Shown piece after piece: positions 7,879 through 14,522 of a stretch of 17,773 bases of DNA; positions within the stretch are counted from its first letter, which is position 1, and each line of letters begins with the position of its first letter. The notes below the pieces were generated by a model, which saw nothing but the letters and a program-made list of their open reading frames with translations, did no database searches and was not told the DNA's origin. The stretch is from JBOGUF01 sp050696075 (GTDB lineage: Bacteria > Chloroflexota > Chloroflexia > Thermomicrobiales > UBA6265). The stretch covers positions 1 through 17,773 of the forward strand of contig JBOGUF010000185.1 in the NCBI GenBank assembly GCA_050696075.1. The letters run 5' to 3'. A program made the translations under genes and the position numbers.

Positions 7879-7906
7879 GTCCCTAACCCCTAACGCCTAA
7901 CGCCTA
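7879..7906 (-). repeat. Heptamer array at the SDR stop codon
   Basis: Four 7-base units read on the minus strand as TAGGCGT, TAGGCGT, TAGGGGT and TAGGGAC. The TAG of the first unit is the stop codon of the SDR gene. No inverted partner array is present before hemH. Confidence 0.85.
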
Positions 7907-8689
7907 GATTGCCGTCCAGCCGCCGTCGACGGCGAGGGCGTGGCCGTTGACCATGGCGGCGCCAGGGCTGGCGAGGAAGAGGACGGCGGCGGCAACCTCT
8001 TCGGGAGTGGCGAGGCGGCCAAGGAGGATGCGGTTGAGCACGTCCTCCTTGAACGCGGGGTTGTTGGCGAACATCGGTTGCGTGAGCGGGGTTTCGACGA
8101 AGGTGGGGCAGACGGCGTTGGCGCGGATCTGGTACTGAGCCCACTCGACGGCAAGAACGCGAGTGAGGTTGACGACGCCGGCCTTGCTCGAGCAGTAGGC
8201 GGCGCGGTCCCAATAGCCGACGAGACCCATCTGGCTGGCGATGTTGATGATGCAGCCGCCTTGGGGGGTCTGGTCGCGCATGACGCGCCCGGCCGCCTGG
8301 GCAACGAAGAAGACGCCCTTGAGGTTGACGTCGAGGACGCGGTCCCAATCTTCCTCGGTGACGTCCATGGCCAGCTTAGGCACGTTGACGCCGGCGTTGT
8401 TCACCAGGACGTCGAGGCGGCCGGCGATAGCGGCGGCCTGGTCGATACAGCCGGCAATCGAGGACAAGTCGGTGACGTCAAGGGGGAGGGCGTGGGCATC
8501 GCCGCCTGCCTCGCGGATCTGGTCGACGGTCGCTTCGGCGCGGTCCATCCGGTCCGGCAACTCGGTGATGGCGACGACCGCTCCTTCATTCGCCAGGGCG
8601 ATCGCGCTCGCCCGACCCAGACCGGTTCCGGCGCCAGTTATCAACGCCACCCGACCGCTTAACACGCCGTTGCCGTTGGTGGTTGCCAC
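7904..8689 (-). CDS. SDR-family NAD(P)-dependent oxidoreductase
   Basis: This is a classical short-chain dehydrogenase/reductase of 261 residues, cytoplasmic. It has the cofactor motif TGAGTGLG (18-25), NNAG (97-100), and the catalytic set N122, S152, Y165 and K169 (YCSSK). The acidic E43 after the second strand favours NAD over NADP. It resembles 3-oxoacyl-ACP reductase or glucose 1-dehydrogenase-like members, but the substrate cannot be told from sequence. The GTG start at 8689 has GGGGAG upstream. It starts 20 bases after the Uma2 gene stop, in the same direction, so the two may be cotranscribed without an obvious functional link. Confidence 0.93.
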   Translation of the reverse strand: MATTNGNGVLSGRVALITGAGTGLGRASAIALANEGAVVAITELPDRMDRAEATVDQIREAGGDAHALPLDVTDLSSIAGCIDQAAAIAGRLDVLVNNAGVNVPKLAMDVTEEDWDRVLDVNLKGVFFVAQAAGRVMRDQTPQGGCIINIASQMGLVGYWDRAAYCSSKAGVVNLTRVLAVEWAQYQIRANAVCPTFVETPLTQPMFANNPAFKEDVLNRILLGRLATPEEVAAAVLFLASPGAAMVNGHALAVDGGWTAI

Positions 8690-8709
8690 GCGAACCTGCT
8701 CCCCTTCTT

Positions 8710-9264
8710 CTAACTGAACACGTCGAAGATGTCCGCCACTGGCAGGCGGAACCCGGGAACCACCTCCTGGCCGTCAAGCACGTCTCCGGTCTGTAAGAGG
8801 CGCCGATCCTGATCCGGGCGGACCACCTCGACAGTTTGACGGAGCGGATTGGCGATCCAGATGAGCGTGGTTCCAGCTGCTAGGTAATGGTGGATCTTCC
8901 GCTCGATCTCACGCCGCGTGTTTGAGGAGGAGAGCACCTCGACCGCCAGGTCGGGCGCACCAGGGAAGAAGGCGCGCAAGTCGAGGCCAGGTGGGATACG
9001 TTCGCGACGGACAAATGCCACGTCCGGGGCTCGCACAGTGTCCGGGTTCCAAGTGAGAAAGAAGCCGCCGTCGGGGCCAAAGACTACGCCTAACCTGCCG
9101 CGCTTCACAAAAGTGCCCAGCGGGATGATGATGTTCACCGCGTACGCGCTGGCATCCCCGAAGGATGGGCACACTTCGACCAGCTCCCCCATATCGAGTT
9201 CAAAGGGCGCATCGGCGCCCATCGTGGCTAGGTCCTCGGCGGTGAAGAGCTTTGTCGTCGCCAT
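8710..9264 (-). CDS. Uma2-family (DUF820) putative nuclease
   Basis: This protein of 184 residues has the compact PD-(D/E)XK fold of the Uma2/DUF820 family, which is found in large numbers in cyanobacteria and Chloroflexota. Visible elements are the N-terminal FTAEDLATM and ELDMGELVEV, then PDVAFV with D81, PDLAVEVLS with D105 and E109, and K123 in the helix REIERKIHHYLAAGT, followed by LIWIANP. These form the expected metal-binding and catalytic core, so the site looks intact. The biological role of the family is not established; nuclease activity is assumed from the fold. GAAGGG lies 7 bases before ATG 9264. A short frame (9268-9504) ends 3 bases upstream. Confidence 0.9.
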   Translation of the reverse strand: MATTKLFTAEDLATMGADAPFELDMGELVEVCPSFGDASAYAVNIIIPLGTFVKRGRLGVVFGPDGGFFLTWNPDTVRAPDVAFVRRERIPPGLDLRAFFPGAPDLAVEVLSSSNTRREIERKIHHYLAAGTTLIWIANPLRQTVEVVRPDQDRRLLQTGDVLDGQEVVPGFRLPVADIFDVFS

Positions 9265-9267
9265 GGT

Positions 9268-9504
9268 CTACCCTTCGCTGAGCGGCGTAGGCTTTCCGCG
9301 AAAAGGCCGCTCCAGCGGCATCCTAACACCTTCCGTCAGCTCGACATACGGCGTCTCACGCAAGCTACGAGATTCGCGGGATCGGCTGTTGACCGGCCGG
9401 CGTGGCTGTGCTACGTTGCCGGGCGAGTCGTCGTTGAATACTGTCCACATTTCGGGCGCCGGACGCGCCCAGAATCGGTTCAGATTGGCCTCGATTTGCC
9501 CCAC
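9268..9504 (-). CDS. Possible 78-residue hypothetical protein
   Basis: This frame is open from GTG 9504 and ends 3 bases before the Uma2 start; the Uma2 ribosome site GAAGGG forms its last codons. The C-terminal half (ETPYVELTEGVRMPLERPF) looks protein-like and basic, while the N-terminal half does not stand out. No ribosome site is seen before GTG 9504. It could be a small upstream partner of the Uma2 protein, or just an open frame in leader DNA. I do not recognise it. Confidence 0.25.
   Translation of the reverse strand: MGQIEANLNRFWARPAPEMWTVFNDDSPGNVAQPRRPVNSRSRESRSLRETPYVELTEGVRMPLERPFRGKPTPLSEG
9389..9417 (+). promoter_or_regulatory. Candidate promoter for the ABC transporter operon
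   Basis: TTGACC (9389-9394) and TACGTT (9412-9417) are separated by 17 bases. The -35 is good and the -10 is weak. The leader would be about 180 bases. This is the best match in the divergent gap 9265-9600, which must hold promoters for both directions. I see no clear LacI- or ROK-type operator palindrome there. Confidence 0.35.
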
Positions 9505-9550
9505 CGGTCGCTTCGGACGCGGCGGGGCGGCGCTTGATTCGGGGTGTTCT

Positions 9551-9568
9551 CCGGCGCATGGGCGCCGG
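9551..9568 (+). promoter_or_regulatory. Leader hairpin before the binding-protein gene
   Basis: CCGGCGC (9551-9557) pairs perfectly with GCGCCGG (9562-9568) around ATGG. Copies of GGGGTGT occur on both sides (9541-9547 and 9567-9573). It ends 32 bases before the GTG start, leaving the ribosome site free. It may stabilise the messenger or be a regulator site. A second small palindrome (GCCGCT, CC, AGCGGC) sits at 9306-9319 on the Uma2 side. The rest of 9265-9600 shows nothing further. Confidence 0.35.
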
Positions 9569-9600
9569 GGTGTGTCGCGTCATCCAACGGAGGGTGAACC

Positions 9601-10707
9601 GTGTCCGAATCGCGTGAGTTGTTGCACCGACCGGAGAAGAATCGCAAGGAAGTCGGCCACATCGTCAGCGGCCTGACGCGCCGCGGGCTGTTTGGCGGGG
9701 TAGCGGGGCTGGGGGCGCTGGCGGCCGCGGCAGGATTTCGGCCGGGGGTGACCGCGGCGGAAGCGATCAGCAATCTCGGCATCCTGCCGGACGACCTGCC
9801 GGAGAAGCGGTACCGGGCGGCGACTGTCGAGGTGCTGGGCGCTTCGACCTGGGTGTCGCACGGCATGGAGACCGCCAGGTTCTTCGGCGACTTGCTCGGC
9901 GTCGAGGTCCAGTCGTTCGACGGCGAGGGGCAGGCGGCGAACCAGCTTAACGCGCTGCAAGCGATCGCGAATGAGGAATGGGACTTCGTCGCCGTCCATC
10001 CCGCGGCGAGCGATGCCCTGATCGACGGCGCGCAAGCGGTGATCGACAAGGGTATCCCGCTGATTATCATGGACACCCGGCTGATCCAGGACCTCGAGGA
10101 GTTCCAGGCCTTCCCCTACCTGACCTACCTCGAACCGGACAACATCTACATGGGCTCGACCGTCGCCAACGAACTCTTCAAGGCGATCGGCGGCGAGGGC
10201 GAGGTGATTCACACCCAGGGCGCGCTGGGTCACACCGGCGCCCAAGGCCGAGCCGAAGGCTTCAACCAGACCGTGGCCAACTACCCGAACATCACGGTCG
10301 TCGACGACACGCCGGGCGACTGGCTGCAAGCTCAGGTGGCCGACCTCTGGCAGGACCTCCTGCAGCGCTACCCTGACGTCAAGGGCGGGTTCTTCCACAG
10401 CGACGACATGGCGCTGGCGGCGCGGGCGGTGATCGAGTCGGCTGGCAAGCAGGATCAGGTCAAGGTCGTCGGCGTCGACGGCTTGAAGAACGCCTGCGAG
10501 GCGATCCTCGAAGATAAGATGACCGCCTCGGTGATCAACCCGAGCGGCCGCATCCACGGCGGCGCGATCTGGGCCGGCTACCTGACCATCTCCGAGACCG
10601 ATAACGCCAGCGCCGGCATCCCGAAGTTCATCCGCACCGACGGCGGTCCGATCACGAAGGACAACGCGGCCGGGTACATCTGGCTGCACGATAACTACCA
10701 GTACTAG
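9601..10707 (+). CDS. Sugar ABC transporter substrate-binding protein (RbsB-like)
   Basis: This is the extracytoplasmic ligand-binding component of a sugar-type ABC importer, 368 residues. The N-terminus has LTRRGLFGG (25-33), then a hydrophobic Ala/Gly stretch and an AEA site near residue 55: a twin-arginine signal. There is no lipobox cysteine, so it is probably not a lipoprotein. The mature part fits the periplasmic-binding protein type 1 fold (ribose/galactose class): alternating strands such as WDFVAVHPAA, IPLIIMDTR and KVVGVDGL, and HSDDMALAARAV near 266-277. The GTG start follows GGAGGGT with a short spacer. Ligand-contact residues do not let me name the sugar. The following ATPase and permease complete the importer. 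Its TAG stop opens an eight-unit heptamer array. Confidence 0.92.
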   Translation: MSESRELLHRPEKNRKEVGHIVSGLTRRGLFGGVAGLGALAAAAGFRPGVTAAEAISNLGILPDDLPEKRYRAATVEVLGASTWVSHGMETARFFGDLLGVEVQSFDGEGQAANQLNALQAIANEEWDFVAVHPAASDALIDGAQAVIDKGIPLIIMDTRLIQDLEEFQAFPYLTYLEPDNIYMGSTVANELFKAIGGEGEVIHTQGALGHTGAQGRAEGFNQTVANYPNITVVDDTPGDWLQAQVADLWQDLLQRYPDVKGGFFHSDDMALAARAVIESAGKQDQVKVVGVDGLKNACEAILEDKMTASVINPSGRIHGGAIWAGYLTISETDNASAGIPKFIRTDGGPITKDNAAGYIWLHDNYQY

Positions 10708-10760
10708 GCGTTAGAGGTTAGGAGTTAGGAGTTAGGAGTTAGGAGCTAGGGGTCAGGGAC
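10705..10760 (+). repeat. Eight-unit heptamer array at the binding-protein stop codon
   Basis: Eight uninterrupted 7-base units start at the stop codon: TAGGCGT, TAGAGGT, three TAGGAGT, TAGGAGC, TAGGGGT and CAGGGAC. The last five units can pair with the inverted array at 10807-10841, leaving a loop of about 47 bases that holds the ribosome site and first start codon of the ATPase gene. Confidence 0.9.
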
Positions 10761-10779
10761 GTTGGGAGAATGTCGCGCA

Positions 10780-12333
10780 ATGCAAGAAACGGCTGGGACG
10801 ATGGCGGCCCTGACCCCTGACTCCCGACTCCTGACCCCTGAGGCCGAGCCGCTGCTCGCGCTCCGCAACGTGACGAAGCGCTTCGGGGGGGCGACGGCGC
10901 TGAGCGGGGTCGACTTCGAGCTGGCGGCGGGGGAGATCCACGGGCTGGTCGGGGAGAACGGCGCGGGCAAGAGCACGCTGATGAAGATCCTCAGTGGCGT
11001 GCATGCGCCCGACGAAGGGGAATTGTCGCTGCGGGGCGCGCCCGTCAGCTTCGGCTCCCCATCCGACGCGCGGAACCACGGCATCGGCATGATCTACCAG
11101 GAACTGAGCGTCATGCCGAAGCTGACGGTGGCGGAGAACGTCTTTCTCGGCCGGCAGCCGACGAACCGCTTCGGGCTCGTCGACTGGAAGGGGATGAAGG
11201 CGGCGGCGCGGACGCACCTGGACGAACTCGGCATCGCGCTCGACGTGACCGCGCCGCTCGGCATGCTCTCGCTCGGCACGCAGCAACTGGTTGAGATCGC
11301 GCGGGTCGTCTTCTCCGGGGCGGCGATCATCATCCTCGACGAGCCGACCTCCGCGCTCTCGGTGCCGGAGGCGGAGCGGCTCTTCGCGCTGATGCGCCAA
11401 CTGCGGGCACGCGGTAAGACGCTCGTCTTTATCTCCCACTTCCTCGAGGATGTGCTCGCGGTCGCCGACCGGGTGACGGTGCTCAAGAACTCGCGCAAGG
11501 TCGCGACGCTGCCGGCCAAGGGGCTGACGAAACACCGCATCATTGAACTGATGATCGGCGGGGAGGCGACGTCGCTGGCAGCGAGCTACGAGCAGGGCGT
11601 GCGGCTGCCGCCGCGGGCGACGCTTACGCCGGTGATCGAGCTCGACGGGTTGACGGCGGAAGGCGAGTTCAGCGACGTCAGCTTGACCGTCCACGCGGGC
11701 GAAATCTTAGGCATCTTCGGCTATCTTGGGGCCGGCATGACCGAAGTGGCGCGGGCGATCTTTGGGCGGTTGCCACCGCAAGCGGGCGTAGTTCGCTTGC
11801 ATGGCAAGCCGGTCCGGCTCGCCTCACCGCGGGCGGCGAAGCGACTCGGCATCGCCTACCTGACCGAGAACCGGCGGGATACCCTCTTCCCGCGACACGA
11901 GATCTACAAGAACATCACGCTGGCCCACCTGAACCATCTGGTGAGGCCGGTCTTCCGGCACCCGGGCGAGATCGCGGTGGCGGAGCCGCAGGCCCAGCGC
12001 ACAGACGTGCGGCCGATGAACGTGACGATGCGTGCCGGCAACTTGAGCGGCGGCAACCAGCAAAAGGTGGTGCTGGCGAAGTGGCTGACGCGGCAGCCGA
12101 CGGTGCTGATCCTGAACGAGCCGACCCGAGGCATGGATGTCGGCGCCAAGCGCGAGGTTCTCGACCTCATCAAACAGTTGAAGGCGGAAGGCGTGGCGAT
12201 CCTCCTCTTGTCGACCGAGCCGGAGACGGTGATTGCCGAGTCCGACCGCATCCTGGTCATGTCGAAAGGCCGCATCACCAAAGAGTTCGCCGACGAGCGC
12301 GTCAGCAAGGATGCGCTGATGAGCTTCGCTTAG
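10780..12333 (+). CDS. Sugar ABC transporter ATP-binding protein, double ABC (RbsA-like)
   Basis: This is the cytoplasmic ATPase of the importer, with two ABC domains in one chain, 517 residues from ATG 10780 (GGGAGA upstream); ATG 10801 is the alternative. Domain 1 has Walker A GENGAGKST (58-66), signature LSLGTQQ (163-169) and Walker B LDEPTSAL (from 186). Domain 2 has a degenerate Walker A GYLGAGMTE (from 314) without the lysine, as is usual in RbsA/MglA proteins, signature LSGGNQQ (422-428), and LNEPTRGMDVGA, where Asn446 replaces the usual Walker B Asp. So site 2 looks less active than site 1. Residues 12-20 (TPDSRLLTP) are encoded by a heptamer repeat and are not part of the fold, which begins at LLALRNVTKRFGG. 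The TAG stop opens another array. Confidence 0.93.
   Translation: MQETAGTMAALTPDSRLLTPEAEPLLALRNVTKRFGGATALSGVDFELAAGEIHGLVGENGAGKSTLMKILSGVHAPDEGELSLRGAPVSFGSPSDARNHGIGMIYQELSVMPKLTVAENVFLGRQPTNRFGLVDWKGMKAAARTHLDELGIALDVTAPLGMLSLGTQQLVEIARVVFSGAAIIILDEPTSALSVPEAERLFALMRQLRARGKTLVFISHFLEDVLAVADRVTVLKNSRKVATLPAKGLTKHRIIELMIGGEATSLAASYEQGVRLPPRATLTPVIELDGLTAEGEFSDVSLTVHAGEILGIFGYLGAGMTEVARAIFGRLPPQAGVVRLHGKPVRLASPRAAKRLGIAYLTENRRDTLFPRHEIYKNITLAHLNHLVRPVFRHPGEIAVAEPQAQRTDVRPMNVTMRAGNLSGGNQQKVVLAKWLTRQPTVLILNEPTRGMDVGAKREVLDLIKQLKAEGVAILLLSTEPETVIAESDRILVMSKGRITKEFADERVSKDALMSFA
10807..10841 (+). repeat. Inverted heptamer array inside the ATPase gene start
   Basis: Five units (GCCCTGA, CCCCTGA, CTCCCGA, CTCCTGA, CCCCTGA) run opposite to the array at 10705-10760. 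They lie within the reading frame and encode TPDSRLLTP and its flanks. Pairing with the upstream array would be about 33 positions with several G-U pairs and about three mismatches. Confidence 0.85.
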
Positions 12334-12414
12334 GGGTCAGGAGTCAGGAGTCGGGGGTCAGGGACGAAACGGCGCTCTTGCCCTAACCCCTGACTCCTGA
12401 CTCCTGACCCCTGG
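12331..12414 (+). repeat. Paired inverted heptamer arrays between ATPase and permease genes
   Basis: The left array, 12331-12365, has TAGGGGT, CAGGAGT, CAGGAGT, CGGGGGT and CAGGGAC, starting with the ATPase stop codon. The right array, 12380-12414, has GCCCTAA, CCCCTGA, CTCCTGA, CTCCTGA and CCCCTGG. Bases 12331-12363 pair with 12381-12413 along 33 positions; two are G-U and one is a C-A mismatch. The loop is 17 bases. The permease ribosome site GGAGAG (12413-12418) starts at the foot of the stem. Confidence 0.9.
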
Positions 12415-12424
12415 AGAGAAACGG

Positions 12425-13480
12425 ATGGCACAACAGGTACAACAGCCGGTCGAGGCGCCGGCGGGTGGCGGGCGAGCGGGGCTTGATCCGCGGGATCGGG
12501 CGCTGCGGATCGCGAGCCGGAACGCGCGAACGATCGCGCCGCTGGCGACATTTGTCGCGATGTTCGTCTTCTTTAGCCTGGTAACCGACGTATTCTTTAC
12601 GGTCGGCAACTTGCAGAACATCGTTACCCAGATCGGACCGGTGGCGGTGGCGGCGGCCGGCGTCACCTTCGTCTTGCTCTGCGCCGAGATCGATCTGAGT
12701 ATCGCCTCGGTGGCGACCTTCTCGGGGGTGATGGCAGCCTACTTCTTCCACCCGGACCACCTGGACCGGGGGTATTGGGGGATCCTCGTCGCTGTGCTGG
12801 CGGCAGCCGGGATCGGGTTGCTCAACGGTTTCCTCGTCGCCTACATCGGCATCCCCTCATTCATGATGACCCTGGCGATGCTCACCATTGCGATCGGGCT
12901 GGCCCAGTACGTGACCGAGGGGCGCATCATCGACGCCAAAGGCGTACCGCCCGTTCTCGAAGATTTGGCGAGCGTCGGCAACCGGGTGCTCGGCATCCCG
13001 GTCATCGGCCTCGTCGCGCTCGGCGTCTTGATTATCTGCGACATCGTCTTGAGCTACACGAAATTTGGTCGTTATGTCTTCATGACTGGCGGCAACCGGG
13101 AAGCGGCCGAGATGTCGGGCGTCAACACCAAGCAGGTGGTGATGCTCTCGCTGATGATCTCGAGCCTGACGGCAGGACTGGCCGGGATGCTCTTCATCGG
13201 CCGGCTGCACAGCGCGAACCCCGGCGCCGGCGCCGAGCTGCTGATCCAAACGATCGCGGCGGTCGTGCTGGGCGGCACGTCCCTCTTTGGCGGCGAGGGT
13301 GGGATCAAGAACACGCTGATCGGGCTGTTGATCTTCGGCATCCTCTCCAACGGCTTGAACCTGATCGAGGGGCTCAGCATCCACTTCAAGGACGCCCTGG
13401 AGGGGATCATCCTCGTCGGCGCCCTGCTGCTCAACGTGCTCGCGCTGCGCCTGGAAAAGGTGCGGGTGCGAACGGAGTAA
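12425..13480 (+). CDS. Sugar ABC transporter permease (RbsC-like)
   Basis: This membrane-spanning subunit of the importer has 351 residues, of which the first 35 or so are polar and cytoplasmic. The following helices match the branched-chain/ribose permease family. Family marks are CAEIDLSIAS around residues 86-95, the coupling-loop motif GGNREAAEMSGVN (222-234) that meets the ATPase, and VLGGTSLFGGEGG (281-293). It starts at ATG 12425 with GGAGAG 6 bases upstream. Only one permease gene is present, so it should work as a homodimer. It ends with TAA, not TAG, and is the one importer gene whose stop carries no heptamer array. Confidence 0.94.
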   Translation: MAQQVQQPVEAPAGGGRAGLDPRDRALRIASRNARTIAPLATFVAMFVFFSLVTDVFFTVGNLQNIVTQIGPVAVAAAGVTFVLLCAEIDLSIASVATFSGVMAAYFFHPDHLDRGYWGILVAVLAAAGIGLLNGFLVAYIGIPSFMMTLAMLTIAIGLAQYVTEGRIIDAKGVPPVLEDLASVGNRVLGIPVIGLVALGVLIICDIVLSYTKFGRYVFMTGGNREAAEMSGVNTKQVVMLSLMISSLTAGLAGMLFIGRLHSANPGAGAELLIQTIAAVVLGGTSLFGGEGGIKNTLIGLLIFGILSNGLNLIEGLSIHFKDALEGIILVGALLLNVLALRLEKVRVRTE

Positions 13481-13520
13481 CGGCCGTTGCCTGCCGGGAT
13501 GGGGCGTGCGATGCTTGCAA

Positions 13521-13559
13521 GTATCGCGGGCGCGCGGACCCGCGCCCGGCGTCCGATAC
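13521..13559. repeat. REP-like hairpin between permease and cyclase genes
   Basis: GTATCG (13521-13526) pairs with CGATAC (13554-13559), and inside it GGGCGCG pairs with CGCGCCC around a short loop. It is strongly GC-rich and sits between the permease stop and the cyclase ATG at 13586. It may protect or separate parts of the messenger. No T-run follows. Confidence 0.6.
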
Positions 13560-13585
13560 CAGGCCCGCACACGTGGAGCACGTCC

Positions 13586-14437
13586 ATGACGACATCAGAA
13601 AAGACGACAAGCCCAGCGCTGGACGCCATCGTCCAGGCGGTCGCCGGGTGTGAGGTAGTCGACCTGACGGTGACGCTGGCGGAGCAGATGCCGGCGAACT
13701 GGCCGACCCACATGCCGTTCCAGCGCAAGGTCTACAACTGGTACGAATCGCGCTCGGCCGGGCAGATTCAGCCGATCCACGGGTTCCGTGGGCCGTACCA
13801 CACGGCCTGGCTGGTGCTCGACGAGCACTGTGGAACGCACGTCGACGCCCCGGCGCACTTCGTCGCCCCGCCCGGCTCCGGCATTGAGCTGTCCGGCGAG
13901 ATGGGGCTGGTGACGGTCGAGAAGGTGGACCTGGGCAAGTTGATGGGTCCAGCGGCGGTGATCGACGCCTCGGATTTGACCGAGCAGGGAGCGGATGGCG
14001 TCTGCGTCGAAATCACGGCCGACCGCGTCCGGCAGTGGGAGGCGGCGCACGGCGAGTTGCACGCCGGCGAGATCGTCCTCTTCAGCACCGGTTGGGATGC
14101 CTGGTACCGGCCGCTGCCCGATGGGGCAGGGTATGTCTTCGACCCCTTCATTATGCACCAGGGAACGAGCTGGCCAACGCCGGACGTGGCCTGCATCGAG
14201 TATTTGCACGAGAAGGGGATCGTCACGGTCGGACTGGACGGGGTGAGCGTCGGGCCGGCGCACAACGGCGTGCCGCACCATCAGTTTGGGCTGGCGCGGG
14301 GGATGCTCTACATCGAACTGCTCGCAAACCTGAGTAAGTTGCCGCCACGCGGGGCGTACTTTGTCTGCCTGCCCCTCAAGATCGAGGGTGGCAGCGCGGG
14401 GCCGGGGCGGGCGATCGCATTTGTTCCGAAGGCGTAG
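13586..14437 (+). CDS. Cyclase-family metal-dependent hydrolase (PF04199)
   Basis: This protein of 283 residues belongs to the cyclase family that includes bacterial kynurenine formamidase and isatin hydrolase. Those enzymes use a divalent metal to hydrolyse cyclic or formyl amides. The metal motif HCGTHVDAPAHF (81-92) is intact, and GLDGVSVGPAHN near 217-228 matches the C-terminal conserved block. ATG 13586 follows GGAG with a 7-base spacer. The frame is open further upstream, but that part lies across a hairpin and is rejected. No kynurenine pathway genes are nearby. Placement after an importer suggests it opens a ring or lactam/lactone in the imported compound or a product. That is inference. 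The TAG stop touches a heptamer array. Confidence 0.88.
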   Translation: MTTSEKTTSPALDAIVQAVAGCEVVDLTVTLAEQMPANWPTHMPFQRKVYNWYESRSAGQIQPIHGFRGPYHTAWLVLDEHCGTHVDAPAHFVAPPGSGIELSGEMGLVTVEKVDLGKLMGPAAVIDASDLTEQGADGVCVEITADRVRQWEAAHGELHAGEIVLFSTGWDAWYRPLPDGAGYVFDPFIMHQGTSWPTPDVACIEYLHEKGIVTVGLDGVSVGPAHNGVPHHQFGLARGMLYIELLANLSKLPPRGAYFVCLPLKIEGGSAGPGRAIAFVPKA

Positions 14438-14475
14438 GACGACTGGCGACTGGCGACTGGCGACTGGCGACAGGA
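14435..14475 (+). repeat. Heptamer array at the cyclase stop codon
   Basis: After the stop (TAGGAC) come four perfect GACTGGC units (14441-14468) and one GACAGGA (14469-14475). In shifted phase the unit is CTGGCGA, related to YAGGNGT by GGNG. The array is the most uniform one in the window, suggesting recent expansion. Confidence 0.9.
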
Positions 14476-14482
14476 ACAACGT

Positions 14483-14503
14483 ACGCCTGCCGCCTGACGC
14501 CTT
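14483..14503 (+). repeat. Inverted heptamer array before the epimerase gene
   Basis: ACGCCTG, CCGCCTG and ACGCCTT lie in tandem; the complement fits YAGGCGT. This short array faces the one at 14435-14475 and ends 19 bases before the epimerase ATG, repeating the paired layout of the two importer junctions, though pairing is weaker. Confidence 0.6.
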
Positions 14504-14522
14504 TCACCTTCGGGGGGGATTG

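Noticed and set aside
9580..10689. 369-codon minus-strand frame opposite the binding-protein gene
   Set aside because: It mirrors a clearly coding plus-strand gene, is rich in Arg, Asp, Val and Gln repeats typical of antisense frames in GC-rich DNA, and shows no domain.
10705..10760. Telomere-like or CRISPR-like repeat
   Set aside because: Units are 7 bases, degenerate and without spacers. TTAGG resemblance to telomeres is chance, since units elsewhere read CAGGAGT or CTGGCGA.
13487..13585. Upstream extension of the cyclase gene to TTG 13487
   Set aside because: The extra 33 residues are coded across a strong hairpin and have no ribosome site. ATG 13586 has GGAG and starts a family-like N-terminus.
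14361..14522. Upstream extension of the epimerase gene to 14361
   Set aside because: It overlaps the cyclase 3' end and reads through heptamer repeats. The Rossmann fold begins right after ATG 14523.
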